In this document: piece after piece, positions 50,501 through 62,486 of the stretch
Position numbering within the stretch: position 1 is the stretch's first letter
Layout: every line of letters starts with the position of its first letter
From: Alopecurus myosuroides
Taxonomy: Eukaryota; Streptophyta; Magnoliopsida; Poales; Poaceae
Assembly (NCBI GenBank): GCA_028641055.1
Contig: CM054060.1
Location: 317,553,344-317,617,343 of the forward strand
DNA length: 64,000 nt
Reading direction: 5' to 3'
Notes under the pieces: model-generated
The model's database searches: none
What the model saw: the letters and a program-made list of their open reading frames with translations, nothing else
What the model was told of the DNA's origin: nothing
Position numbers and translations under genes: made by a program

Positions 50501-51921
50501 CCTTATGATTTTTCAGGTATTATCTAGCATGTGACTTGGATCAGTCTTATTTTATACTATCCGTTTATGGGCTACGAATTGAAGCAGTAAGATCCCTATT
50601 ATCTGGATTTTTATGTGATGATATTGCATTGTGTGTTTCTTGCTTGTTTATATGATTTTGGGAAAATTGGTTTAGTACCACCAAGGGCTCTGGTTCAGTT
50701 AATACCATGAAAACCTAGACACAATTATGCGTTATACAATTTCCGTCTGTCTTCTTTCCTACCATTCGTTGCGGACCATGGTTGAAAGGCAACTGGTTTT
50801 ATCTGAACTAGTATTTACATCATACCATCACTAGATATTTACAGGTGGTCATGAGACCCCATGGTTGAAAAGGCAACTGGTTTTGTTCAATCAACATTTA
50901 AATGATACATTAAGAGGAATCCCAGCCACTGGTAACCAGAAGTAACCACGATGGAACTATTACATTTTTAAATCATATAGAAAATCACCTGTTTTTTTTT
51001 ATAGTTTTGGTGAACTAGTAATGACCTGATCCCTTCCAGCATCCCGATTCACATGTATAAACGTGAAATCCAATACCAGGATAGCGAACAGGTTCCCCAG
51101 CATCACGATTCAGTATTCCATGGTGTCTTTGAATTAGCACTCTACTCTACAATGCCACAGTATCCAATCAATCTGTTTCTCATCTATAAGACACCACTGG
51201 GTTTTTTGGGAAAAAATGATGCCGGTTACTGTTGACATAGTTTGGTTTCTTATGCTCCTTGTTGCAATACCTGCTGCACTGCCTGCTATACGAGCTAATA
51301 TTAACCTTTGCGAAACAGATTAAAGAAGGTGACAGGGTGGCACTGTTGGAACCATACTACAGAGTCCTGGATATTCCTTGGAAAGAGCAGGTACACATCT
51401 GATACCATCTTCTCCTACGTCCTTCTACAGTTTGTTGCTTCAGACCTTAAGTAACTTCTCTTTTTTTTCTTTTTTTTTCGAGAAAACGCAAAGACTTTGC
51501 GTTTTATTTCATTGAAAAGGTGGGTTTGGGTTACAACCTCGTAAGAGGCAAATTGAAAGACGAGATCTCTTTTATTTCTAAGAAGTAAAAATTGGATCTA
51601 TTTGGAAAAGATACGTAATAGAGGGATGCCAATTAGGCGCATAACATGATCTCTTTTTTCTTCAAACAAACTGCCTTTCCCCTTATATTTTCCTGACCAA
51701 CCTTTACCGACTTTGTGTCCCTTTTTGTTTGGGCAAGTATCAGCTTTATTAACCCTCTCACGCTTGGCAATAACTTGCACACTCTTCTCTCTGGTGTCAA
51801 GCAGCGTTACCAGTTTAAATCGATCCGCGTGGACTTCCCAGAACAAATTCTCATCAACGAGAAATCACCGGCTCCTCACCACGTTATCCGCGCTTCAATC
51901 CATGCAGACATGAAACCATGA
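44585..51921 (+). CDS. TTC5: Tetratricopeptide repeat protein 5 (TTC5)-like, 13 exons, 433 aa
   Basis: Exons: 44585-44798, 45445-45554, 45635-45745, 45814-45871, 47391-47480, 48043-48137, 48372-48425, 48526-48663, 49271-49328, 49421-49535, 50517-50586, 51319-51390, 51805-51921. All junctions are GT/AG, phases agree, and the sum is 1302 nt with stop TGA 51919-51921. Residues about 30-290 hold TPR helices (for example the [15 protein letters not shown] segment in exon 3, YNLGNAYL in exon 6, [15 protein letters not shown] in exon 8). Residues about 300-433 form the TTC5 OB-fold domain (PF16669). Human TTC5 (440 aa, also called Strap) binds nascent tubulin chains on ribosomes in tubulin autoregulation and acts as a p300 cofactor; whether the plant protein does the same is not known from sequence. 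The ATG at 44585 is the first in frame in a GC-rich 5' region. Intact here. Confidence 0.9.
48193..48340 (+). repeat. 74-bp tandem duplication in intron 6 of the TTC5-like gene
   Basis: 48193-48266 and 48267-48340 are near-identical copies (AGAGATGGAGCATTTTT...CCACCTTCCAGTTATAT). They lie just upstream of the acceptor at 48370-48371 and differ at a few sites. Confidence 0.9.
51462..51700 (-). mobile_element. Poly(A)-ended retroposon fragment (LINE-like 3' end) in the last intron of the TTC5-like gene
   Basis: On the minus strand the sequence ends with an AATAAA-type signal (GAAATAAAAC, about 51505), a 23-bp perfect palindrome (51483-51505, arms AAAACGCAAAG) and a broken A tract (51462-51480). 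Upstream on the minus strand is an open frame with a lysine/glycine-rich stretch containing [13 protein letters not shown]. The right boundary is unclear and the frame continues antisense into exon 13 by chance. The transcript-like 3' end argues for retroposition. The class is inferred. Confidence 0.45.
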
Positions 51922-52586
51922 TGGTTGGCAAACACGGCGATTCTTGTTCCCGATTTGCTGTACTAGAGACATGTATCGCTCAGCTCCTTGTCAGTGATTG
52001 ATATTATCTTTTGCTTGGTGTGGTATTCGCTGATGCGGGAGACTTGTTGTGTGTAATGCTGCGTTGTAAATATCGTATTAGGTGTGCTCCCGTCTTGCAT
52101 TGTGGTAGTGCGTTGTAAAGTATATCTAAAGCTTTATAATGTGATGAACATGTCAATTGTTTTGGATCTTGACCTCTTTCGGTGGGTGGTTGCAGTGCAC
52201 CACTAGTGCATTCGGCCGAAGGCATAGGTGACGGACCTCATCGGTGGTCGCAGTGCACCACTAAGTAATTGTACTATGTCCGTGCCCCGCTTGCCAGTGG
52301 CAAACAGCATTTTTGCTTGGATTAGCTGCTGTTTATATTGATCGAGATGGGCTGCCTAGCTGGTCTCGTAGACCTTTTGCTTGGATTAGCTGCTGGATCC
52401 CAGCAGGCAAGATATTGTGCCAGTGGCAAACAGCCTGCTTGAGTTACCTGCTAGATTTCTTTCCCAGTTTTTCCTTTGGGGACTACATGCAAATTGGGCA
52501 TTCAGTTTAGTGCTTGATACTCCAATTATCGTGTGCCCCCACTCAAGTGAGGGCACAAAGGAAGAACAGAACGCTTCGTTTCCAGG
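51922..52586 (+). other. TTC5-like 3' flank and spacer with local duplications
   Basis: No gene is seen in these 665 bp. Short direct repeats occur: TGCCAGTGGCAAACAGC at about 52293-52309 and 52420-52436, TTTTGCTTGGATTAGCTGCTG at about 52312-52332 and 52376-52396, and GCAGTGCACCACTA at 52193-52206 and 52249-52262. They suggest replication slippage after the gene's 3' end. Confidence 0.5.
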
Positions 52587-53528
52587 ATGCGCCGCCCGCC
52601 TGCTCTGCAACGCGAGGAGCGCTCCCCCAAGAACGCCCGCCTGACGTTCGATCGAATGCTTCGGCCGCCTTCAACCTCCCCGTGTCGCGCGCCAGCCACG
52701 TGTTCGACGGAATGCGCGGCTCGTGGTTCTGCACCCAGGCGGGTTCTAGTGTCACCCACGAGCTCGCCATGGACCAGCAGTTCACGGTGGTCCCGGGCAC
52801 CAACGTCTCCAAGGCGGCAGAGAGGGTCTGCCGCGTTCTGTCCACACAACCGACCGGTGGCGCCGGCTCTTGACACGCTCGGAGTGCCCGTGTCGCGGGA
52901 ACTGGTTGCGGAGGTGCTCAAGAACCTGAGCAACGCGGGCGTCCTCCTGCTCGCCCTCACCTTCTTCCGGTGGGCCGAGAGCCAGCAAGGCTTCGTGAAC
53001 ACGGCCGATAGCTTCCACAGCCTCATCTGCAGATCCGCAAAGTTCGAGCACGCCTTCAGGATGGTTGATGATATGAGAAAGGGTGGAATTGGTCCAAATT
53101 CACGGACCTATGATATTATTCTGCACTACCTTATCAAATCTCAGAAGATAGAAGAGGCTTATACGGTTTTCCAGGAAATGGCTATGGATGGCTGTGAACC
53201 TCAGATCAACACATATACAATAATGGTTGGTGTGTTCTGCAGTCATGAAAGGGTTGATATGGCCTTAAAGGTGTGGAACCAAATGAAGGACAAGGATGTT
53301 CTCCCATGTATGCACATGTTTTCCGCATTAATCAACGGGTTATGCTTTGAGAACAGGCTGGAGGAAGCTTACGTATACTTCCAGGAGATGTTGGACAAAG
53401 GAATTAGGCCACCTGGTCAGCTTTTCAGTAATTTGAAGCAAACTCTTATTGAGGGAGGAAGGATTAGTTTGGCACAAGAGATGGCTTTCAAGTTGGATGA
53501 ATTACGGAAAACACCACTGCGTCGTTGA
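52587..53528 (+). pseudogene. PPR protein gene, frameshifted and internally deleted (At1g71060-like)
   Basis: The frame from about 52862 to 53528 encodes an organelle-type pentatricopeptide repeat protein. An N-terminal SRELVAEVLKNLSNAGVL...FFRWAESQQGF segment leads directly at about 53025 into CRSAKFEHAF and then three to four C-terminal PPR motifs (GPNSRTYDIILHYLIKS, EPQINTYTIMVGVF, DVLPCMHMFSALINGLC, GIRPPGQLFSNLKQTL). The order matches Arabidopsis At1g71060-type mitochondrial PPR proteins at both ends, but the usual run of middle repeats, roughly 250 residues, is missing at the junction. The upstream coding frame (about 52690-52860, containing KAAERVCRVLSTQP) is one frame off, so a small indel lies near 52855-52865. 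The nominal ATG at 52587 is in the wrong frame for that segment. Probably a pseudogene; a short C-terminal product cannot be excluded. Confidence 0.78.
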
Positions 53529-55107
<1,579 letters not shown>

Positions 55108-55621
55108 TGTCGAGTCTCCGTAGTAGGATTTATGGCAGGGGGTGCCATATCCCGCAGGTAGAACGTAGGCGTTAGGTGTATGGAAGTTGTCAGTGGTGGG
55201 AACTCGAATTTACCCAGATTCGGTACGTCACAAAAATGGTGGCGCCCTACTCCTGCAATTTCATTATATCACGTCTAAAGTCTGAAGTACAAGATACAAT
55301 TGGTGAGTATGCATCTGTTGTCTCGTGCCTCTAGGGATGCTCCCGTCCGGCTTTATATAAGGAACCAGACTAGGATTTACATGAAGGAAACTATTACGTT
55401 AAGGAAACCTTGTCTCTAACTTGCATGAAAAGACGTCCGACTTCTTCTCCAATCCGGACAACATATTGGGCCGCCATCCGGGCCTTCTAGAATCTGGCAT
55501 CCTCTGCGTTGGCCTGCTGGGCCGCCCAATGAAGCCATCTGCAACATCATCCTCGGTCCACCTAGGCAGGCCGGCTTCTGGCCAATGCCGGATAATACCT
55601 CTACTCGGCATATCTCCGACA
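55108..55621 (-). repeat. T2 left LTR (3' LTR of the element), 514 bp
   Basis: The plus strand runs TGTCGAGTCTCCG to CATATCTCCGACA. Blocks shared with the T1 LTR include CCCGTCCGGCTTTATAT, GGGCCGCCCAATG, TTCGGTACGTC and TTCTAGAATC. The next bases (GTAGCTCCTAGGAAG) match the T1 purine-tract region. Confidence 0.82.
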
Positions 55622-56094
55622 GTAGCTCCTAGGAAGATTTGAGATTTCTAGCTTCCTTTATTCCGCAATCCGACAAAATGGGAAAGGCGATGTCAAGTTT
55701 TGAATCTTCCCTTAGAACCAATTCTCATTCCGAATCCTCCTTTTTAAAGTTGGACCCAACTTTCTTCAATCTTCTCCCATAAGGAATCAATTCTCATGCC
55801 AAATCCGCCTTTTTAAAACCGGACTCAACTTTCTTCAATTTTCTCCCAGAAGGGACCAATTTGACCGTGGTCAAAGTGACGTAATAAAAAACTCAAGTTT
55901 ACATCATTCTTGGGGTCCATGACCGTTTGAACGCATACTAGAATCTAAAAAGATCATCATAGCGAGATTTTCGCGCAAGAATTGAGGCGCTGCATTGAAA
56001 TCTAGCCATTTCACACATCTCCGCCCTATGGCTACAAAAGTGAGGTTTTACCACTGCTTCTTCCTTACTCCCACTTCTCGTCTCCCTCGAGCTC
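55622..56094. other. T2 region between LTR and integrase remnant
   Basis: No coding region is seen. An AT-rich segment carries two related TTCTCATNCC(A/G)AAT-CCNCCTTTTTAAA blocks (about 55722-55748 and 55791-55817), a direct repeat about 70 bp apart. Confidence 0.45.
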
Positions 56095-56790
56095 TCAACA
56101 TCCACCGAGAGAAGATAAAAAGAGAATGGGCTCACCGGACCACCACACCTTAACGCATGTTCTTTCTTCCAACAACCAAAAATTGGTGGCACTGGGTCCA
56201 AACCTCCCACACCAGCTTCCACCATGTCTCACGGAGGAGATTTGGGAGGGCTTTCCACCATGTACTTGAGCTTGTAAGCGCCTTCCCCAAGACTTCCGCC
56301 ACAATTTAAGGTACTTCCCATGAGGCGATAGCTTGTCCTGGATTGTCTGTTTCAGTTGTAAGATGAAGTCCCCAACAGCAGAAGTTCGGTTGCGCACCCG
56401 ACGGCTATGATAGTTCTGCATTCCTTGCTGATACACCGATGATCGTGCAAGTGCAATGTCTCTCGCTTCCCATAGTGCGTCAACAACGTATTCAAGCGAG
56501 ACATTTGAGTTCGCTTCCGAGTAGACAGTGACTCGCGGTGCATTGCGGCACAGCAGGTAAGAAGGCCTCGGCGCCATAGACCATGAATAATAGTGTGAAC
56601 TCGGTTGATTTGATCGGCGTTATCCGCAAGCTCCATAGTAGCGAGGGTAGCTCTTCCAGCCATGCTCCGAATGCGTGTTTGAGGGATGTCATTAGGTGCT
56701 TCTGTAGTCCCCCTCGTAACTAAGATGTTTGATTTCTCCGCCTGGTCATTAGTATGGGGGTGCGCCACAATTGGTGGAATGAAAAGATGA
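56095..56790 (-). pseudogene. T2 integrase remnant
   Basis: Minus-strand frames 56095-56577, 56352-56768 and 56492-56692 interlock to give Gypsy integrase core and C-terminal blocks. These are AHPHTNDQAEKSN (normally H-P-x-x-N-G-Q-x-E-x-x-N), AWLEELPSLLWSLR, VYGAEAFLPA and EARDIALARSSVYQQ. At least two frameshifts are present. Confidence 0.75.
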
Positions 56791-56799
56791 TGAATTTCA

Positions 56800-57929
56800 G
56801 TAGTTGAGTAGCTTTCTCATCTCTTTTGAAAATACTCCAAGAGACGTGCTATTCCTTCCTCGATTTGAAAAAAGAATATTTCTTTACGCAAATTAACCTT
56901 CATAAACCTGAATACCGTACATTTTAGGTATGTAGACATCATGAATACCTCGGGTATGTATACCTTGGGTATGTAGTACATATATATTCCCCTAAGTATG
57001 CACATAGTTGAGTATACATACGTAAAAAGTATATCTATACTTATACGTATATATATATACCTGACAGGTATGCGTTCACTTGTGTATATGTATTCTAGGC
57101 ACCTAAGGTATGTAGATACCTTAGGTATGTATACCCAAGTGTATATATATGTCATACAAACCCAAGGTATATTAGGTTAACCAAGTCTTGTTGAGTACCT
57201 TCACTATTCAGGTTTTCTTCAATTTTGGTTAAGGTGAAGCTCCTCACACTGGTGATGATTTCAACGTGAACATGAACGAGTAGTTTGGGGGTTCCCATGT
57301 AGCAGGCTAGAATCTATGTGCTGGGACATCTCCTTATTTTGTGGCCTATTAGGCCTTTAGACATCTTGTTGTTTAGAACAACATAATTTTCCTTGAGTTG
57401 TCTTAAAAGTAATGTTGGGTCGTGTGACATGTGAAGCTATACTCTAGTACTACGTGTTTAAATATTTAATGCAACTTCATGTCTAGAGTTACTTCTTTAA
57501 TTGGTTGTTGGTTTCGAGCGCATCGTTATACATTTTTGGCTATGCATTATGTTGATTGTCGAAGTCGAAGGATTGTGATGCCGACGATCCATTCCGAACA
57601 CGCCTGCCGATGTTTAGTCGGCCAGGATGAGTATAACTCTTGACATGTGTAGCAGTTCCTATGACACATAGCATCTATTTGTAAATTTGGTCTTGTTTCG
57701 GCAGTTTTATAAGACTCATGGATTCTCTGTATGCATATTTGGTTATGACTAGCATGGACACGAGGAGCAGTAGTACCGACGTTTCTCGGCCTGCGTACCG
57801 ATGCTTTCGGTCTATCTACCGTTGTGTTTTACGGCCGGGGCTGGTAATCCCAAATCCCTTATGGGTCTGACTAGTAGCGCATAACACTTATGTATACCTA
57901 TGGGTCCGTGGTCCGACGGTTGTCTAGCA
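56800..57929. repeat. AT-rich stretch with repeated GGTATGTA motifs inside T2
   Basis: 56925-57175 contains many copies of GGTATGTA/GGTATGCG and their reverse complements, including the inverted pair AAGGTATGTAGATACCTTAG (57107-57126), and alternating TA/TG runs. 57176-57929 shows no coding region. GC-richer blocks with CCGA-type repeats lie near 57590-57850. I do not recognise the origin; it may be a separate insertion into T2. Confidence 0.5.
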
Positions 57930-58330
57930 GAACACCTCATAGGGTGTGATAAAGGTTGTCTTCTCTCATCTTCTTTCTTCATGCGAGTTTGATTTTAACC
58001 TGAGTAGCCATCTAGGAAGGAGAGCCTCTCGCAGCCTGAGTTGATGATCTGGTCGATGCCCGGGAGCGGGAACTAGTCCTTGGGGCAGTGCTTGTTCAAC
58101 AGAGCATAATCGATGCACATACGTAGTGTGTCTATGTTTTTTATTGGAACACGTACTGGATTTGCGAGACAAGTTGCTATCTTGATATCTTGGATGAACT
58201 TTGCGGCTAGTAACCTGTTGACTTCCTCGCCTATAGCTCTCTTTTTGGCTCGTGTTGACTGTTGGATATGTCTCGTATCTTTTTATTTTAAAGTGCATGC
58301 TCGGCTAGTAACCTGTTGACTCCTCGTCTA
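57930..58330 (-). pseudogene. T2 reverse transcriptase remnant
   Basis: On the minus strand broken frames give Gypsy reverse transcriptase blocks in order: a KRAIGEEVNRLLAA segment, LRMCIDY, LNKHCPKD, FPLPGIDQIINSG, LSFLDGYSG and MKKEDE. The last is followed by a frameshifted TPYE end where homology stops (about 57930). The YVDD region is gone. Confidence 0.75.
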
Positions 58331-58348
58331 TAGCTCTCTCCTGTTCAA

Positions 58349-58552
58349 GTGACTACTAACTGTTTGATATTACTTGACTTCGTTGTGTTCGAAATGGCTG
58401 AAGATGATAATATGTCTATTATTCTTGGGGGACATTTTCTTAACACTACATGGGTTGTTATTGATTGCAATCAAGGAAAAGTAACTTTTAATGTTAATGA
58501 TAAAGAGCACACAGTTTATTTTTCAAGAAGATTGATAAGAGATATGGTCTAA
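58349..58552 (+). pseudogene. Athila-type retropepsin fragment
   Basis: A plus-strand frame contains DFVVFEMAEDDNMSIILGG, then HFLNTTWVVIDCNQGKVTF. This is the pattern of the C-terminal half of Gypsy (Athila-like) protease, where D-F-x-V-x-D/E-M-x-E-D and I-L-G-R-P-F-L are usual; here the RP reads GH. No flanking gag or reverse transcriptase is present. It is an orphan piece cut off by K2 at 58841. 58553-58840 is AT-rich and empty. Confidence 0.6.
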
Positions 58553-61500
58553 ATTCAGTTGAAAATATTGAGACCATCAAGATATGAGAATTCTATTTTC
58601 CCATTCCAAAGCCACAAAAAGAATATAAAATTATCATGATTGGGACTATGTCTATCAAAGTTTAGGTAACATAATCATTTAGTGAAAAGCAAAGGTTTGC
58701 TTCATATAAATTTGTTTTAGTAACAAGACTTGATCAACCTTGTTAACAAAGTGATTTTGAATGAAGAAAACAATGTTTTCACTATGTTTTACTTTTTACC
58801 TTTATGTTTTCGCCATGTTCTCATCATGCTACTTTAGTATTGTCGCACCCTGGCTTCTAAGGGATACTCATCGTACGAACTGGATAGCAGATGCTTGGAT
58901 TATGGGGCATAACTGCTCCCACGTCCCAGCTTCCTGGTAGGCCTGCGCTTATGCGCGACAACACCAGCCCTGCTATTCCACCGTCGATGTAAACTATCCA
59001 CTAGAAGTCATAGGCACTCCCGTTGACGTACTTCATACCATACACACATGGTACGTTAACGGTTTTGAACAAAAGGATAACACAACATGCCTCTAAGACA
59101 CAAAAGATTGAAATAAGGTTGCGAGTGGCCTTCACTAAGGCAGAAATAGCAAATACAGTCATCCAGAGGACACATGTCCCAACATATCAGTCATTACATC
59201 AGCGGAAGCAATCAAAGGTGTCTGGGTACAGACAAATCCAACAGGCTTAAGAAGCCGGAGAAAATAAAGAAGACGAAGCCCATCCACGTAGGTCCTGGAT
59301 CCAGCCCTGGTCCAGCTAACTACTCGTCTGCAGTCTCGTCAAACTCCACGAAGTAGCCATCCTGGTGGTCATCGTAGCCGTAGTCGTAGTCTGCGTAAAC
59401 CACAGCCCCAAAGGGGTCAGTACAACAACGTACTGGCAAGCAAGACTCACAGTTCACCAAGGTGTAACCCGTCAACACCAAGCACAGATGCCTTGGGATC
59501 AACGGAAGAAAAGGTATGAAAGATGCTGCAACTGGCAGCACTAACCAACTTACAGAACATACTACAAATTTACGGTGTATCAGAAAGGGATAAGATAGCG
59601 TATCGTAACCAACTATAGCTAACCACCAAACAAACCCATCCTGGATCTCTTCCCTTATCCAAAGAAGCAATCCGAGGATAACTCACGCAGTTGGATTAAT
59701 GATGGATCAAGTTATTGTGTCAATAAGCCTATTACTAGTCAAGTTATCGCTAGTTAGGTGTAAGTTGTTCTGAGTACTTGTTAGCCAGTACTTTCACCAA
59801 GTAATCCATAACCGCGGAAAACACGGCTTCTCGAGAAGATTTATCCCTGCAGGGGTGCACCAATTTGGCCGTACACGTAAGAATATCCCGCCAGATGGGA
59901 AGGCCTTTCCCACCAAGCGGGACACTCAACACAATTCAACCTTTCCTCGCATCAAGCCCAAAGCACCACGTGCTGTGCGTGCGCGGCTAATCGAGCCCCC
60001 CGAAGAAAAGGAGGACCCTCATAGCACTGGAAGACCACGCCGCCCTAAATGCCGACTACAAAAGTTCCACCCTGGCCTCGGGTTCGTACCTGCATATGCG
60101 TGCATCAAATGGAAAGCCCGAACTAAGTGTGGTGATTTGGACGAGATGCGGATCGAGTCAAATTGAGGGGGGCGCCCATACACGCTTCCCACATGCGGAT
60201 AGTGCGCTCATCATGGATCAGTAGACAAGACCCTTTTCCTATTAGGGTCGACACTAGCAGACCTCAAAACCACGCCGGGCCTCCTGCCGGTGCCTTATCA
60301 GCAAATTATTATTACCTCAAATTAACAGGTGTTGTTTAACATCGAGCCCAGAATATAACAGAATATAATAACAGAAAGCAACTGATAGCAGACTCGAGCA
60401 AAACAACACTAAGCATGCTAGTAAGACACGGGCCCAAGCAACGGGGTTTTAGGACTGGAGGTGATGGCAATATCAGGGTTGAGGGTATCATGTGATAGGT
60501 TCGTAACAGAAACAACTACCACTATGGCTAGCAGAAAAGAACAACGGAAAGTATCGGTAACCAATGTTGAAAGGAACACGATGGTTCATGTGAGTGATAA
60601 CTTGCCTGCAAACCCAGTAGCCGGGTACTGAGCTAGATCCTCAGAAGGGGTGTCGTAAAGGTCGTCGGTATCAACGTCGTCGTCTATCCGAGAAGAAGCA
60701 AACAAACAAGGCAGAAATATAAACAATCATTGTCATGGCATAGTGCACAATCAAGTATGATGCATGACAAGTTAATAGATGCACCAAAGTAAACTAGTGG
60801 ATATGATACACAAGTTTAAATGGATTCCATATGCAAGATTGCATATGGCAAACCCATGCCTTAGAGTTGAATTAATTGTTCTACCACTAAGCATCATGTG
60901 TAAGTGAGTTAGTATGATGCATGCATGAGGAAGAACAATAAGATAACAATTTAAATGCAATTGGAATGATAGTTAATCATTTTAGAAAACATAAATAAGT
61001 TTGGAAATTTTTGGTACTTAATGGTGTTAAACAAGTAGTGGTGGTTTTCATCAAGTTAAATTGCTCAAACCAAATAACAAAGTTGATATTTGAATAGGTT
61101 ATCAAATTTTAGTTGGATTACATGTTTCACATTTTGAAATTGGACTTAGGATTAATTAATTATGAATTAAACAATATGAAACAATTTTTAATTGCATTAA
61201 ACAAGACTTAAATGGTTTAGGCAATTTTAATTATCCAAAACAGAAAACAAAAATTATATTTGAATAGCTTATTTAAAATGGTATGGAAAACATATTTTAT
61301 ATGCATTTATTGGATTAATAAATAATTAGTTATAGAATTTACAAATTAACATTTGAATTATTTAAATTTGAATTTCAAATGCATTTGAAGTTTTCAAAAC
61401 AGTACACAAATTGGATATTTGGAAAGTTTAGGAAATTTGGATCAGAATTCATATAAAGTTTGTATGTGTTGGAATTATAAAACAAAAGATGTTGAATTTC

Positions 61501-61707
61501 AAAGTTTTGTTTTAATTCTGTTTATTAAAAGGAATTTGGAATTTTGGAAATACGCGGAAAACCTTTTGTTACTCAGCTTCACGCTACACACTGCCACTAC
61601 GCAGTGGGCCAGTGGCCAGCGTGGCACTGCGCAACGCTTGCGTGGCCACGGGGGTCTATGACAGTGGGCCTGGCTGCTGTGGAAGAAAATCCACAAAAAG
61701 GTGGGGT

Positions 61708-61772
61708 TTTGCGGGCTCGAACCCGCGCCCTGCGCTGTGCGCACAAAGGTTCAGTACCGCTGCGCTAGCTGA
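61708..61772 (-). other. tRNA-like segment inside K2 LTR
   Basis: On the minus strand TAGCGCAGCGGT (A-box-like, about 61756-61767) is followed about 30 bases later by GCGGGTTCGAGCCCGC (61711-61726), a well-paired T-arm with a B-box core. The two blocks have tRNA spacing. This is the same place as 41781-41850 in K1. Confidence 0.55.
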
Positions 61773-62478
61773 AGTTGTTTGACAGCATAGCGAGCTGATT
61801 CAGGTTAAGGTTCAGTTCGAGGATAACTGAACCCTGACGAACAAAACCTTGCTCGTTTCGTCAGAACAGGAACTCGCCGGCGATTGATCCACGGTGGTAC
61901 TCGATACAGAAGGATGCATGGGCGTTGCGGATCATAGCACGGATGCAGAGGAGGGAGGAGGAGCAAACGGTGCTCACCACCGTTGTCGCGGAGCAGAGGC
62001 GCGACGTTGACGTACTGATGACGACGGTGTGACGACGGTGGCCGCGGAGACGAAGTGGACGGCGTCGTCGACGTGGTGCTCCTCCGTGCGCGTTCAGGTG
62101 TCCGAAACGTAGAGGAAGACGAGGCCGTCCGATTCCAGCAAGCAAACATAGTCGAGAAGCCCTGCAACGGCGGTGCGAACGGCGGGTTCAGACCATGGCG
62201 CACGGTGGCCGGAGAAGGAAGGGGACCGCGGCGAAGATCTGAGGCTTACCCGTGATGTTTCTGGTGTCCAAGGGGGAGAAGGGAGAGTGGGGAAGCGAGC
62301 ACGCGGTTCAGGTAGGGTGGAAGGTGGCCATGGCTATGGCGGCGAGCAGAGATTCAGTAGCGGCTCCGGTGAGGTGGTGGCGGAGGAGAAATTGGCGTCG
62401 GGGAGGAAGCAGGCGACGGCGGTGGAGAGGGGAGAGGAACCCTAGCGACCTAGGGTTGAGCTGCGCGTGCCCTAGGCG

Positions 62479-62486
62479 CTTTATAG
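62479..62486 (-). promoter_or_regulatory. TATA box of K2 LTR
   Basis: The minus strand reads CCTATAAAGCGCC around this position, in a GC-rich region. The K1 counterpart is near 42564-42571. If used, the region upstream of the transcript start (U3) is only about 0.85 kb and the transcribed R-U5 part about 3.6 kb. Confidence 0.55.

Larger units (their letters stand above)
55108..58330 (-). mobile_element. T2: decayed Tat-like Gypsy element, minus strand
   Basis: The left LTR (55108-55621) shares ends and many blocks with the T1 LTR. Integrase remnants (56095-56790) and reverse transcriptase remnants (57930-58330) follow in the order expected for a minus-strand element. The right LTR is not found; 58331 onward is unrelated. 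Between integrase and reverse transcriptase an AT-rich 1.1 kb stretch replaces RNase H. Unlike T1 this relative retains integrase. Confidence 0.72.

Noticed and set aside
59320..59670. Possible conserved small protein inside the chromovirus LTRs: a minus-strand frame ending VEFDE(S/T)ADE is open in both K2 and K1 (stop at 39394-39396).
   Set aside because: A codon-by-codon comparison over the last ~50 codons showed about eleven amino-acid-changing differences and only about two silent ones. That is the opposite of what selection for a protein would leave.
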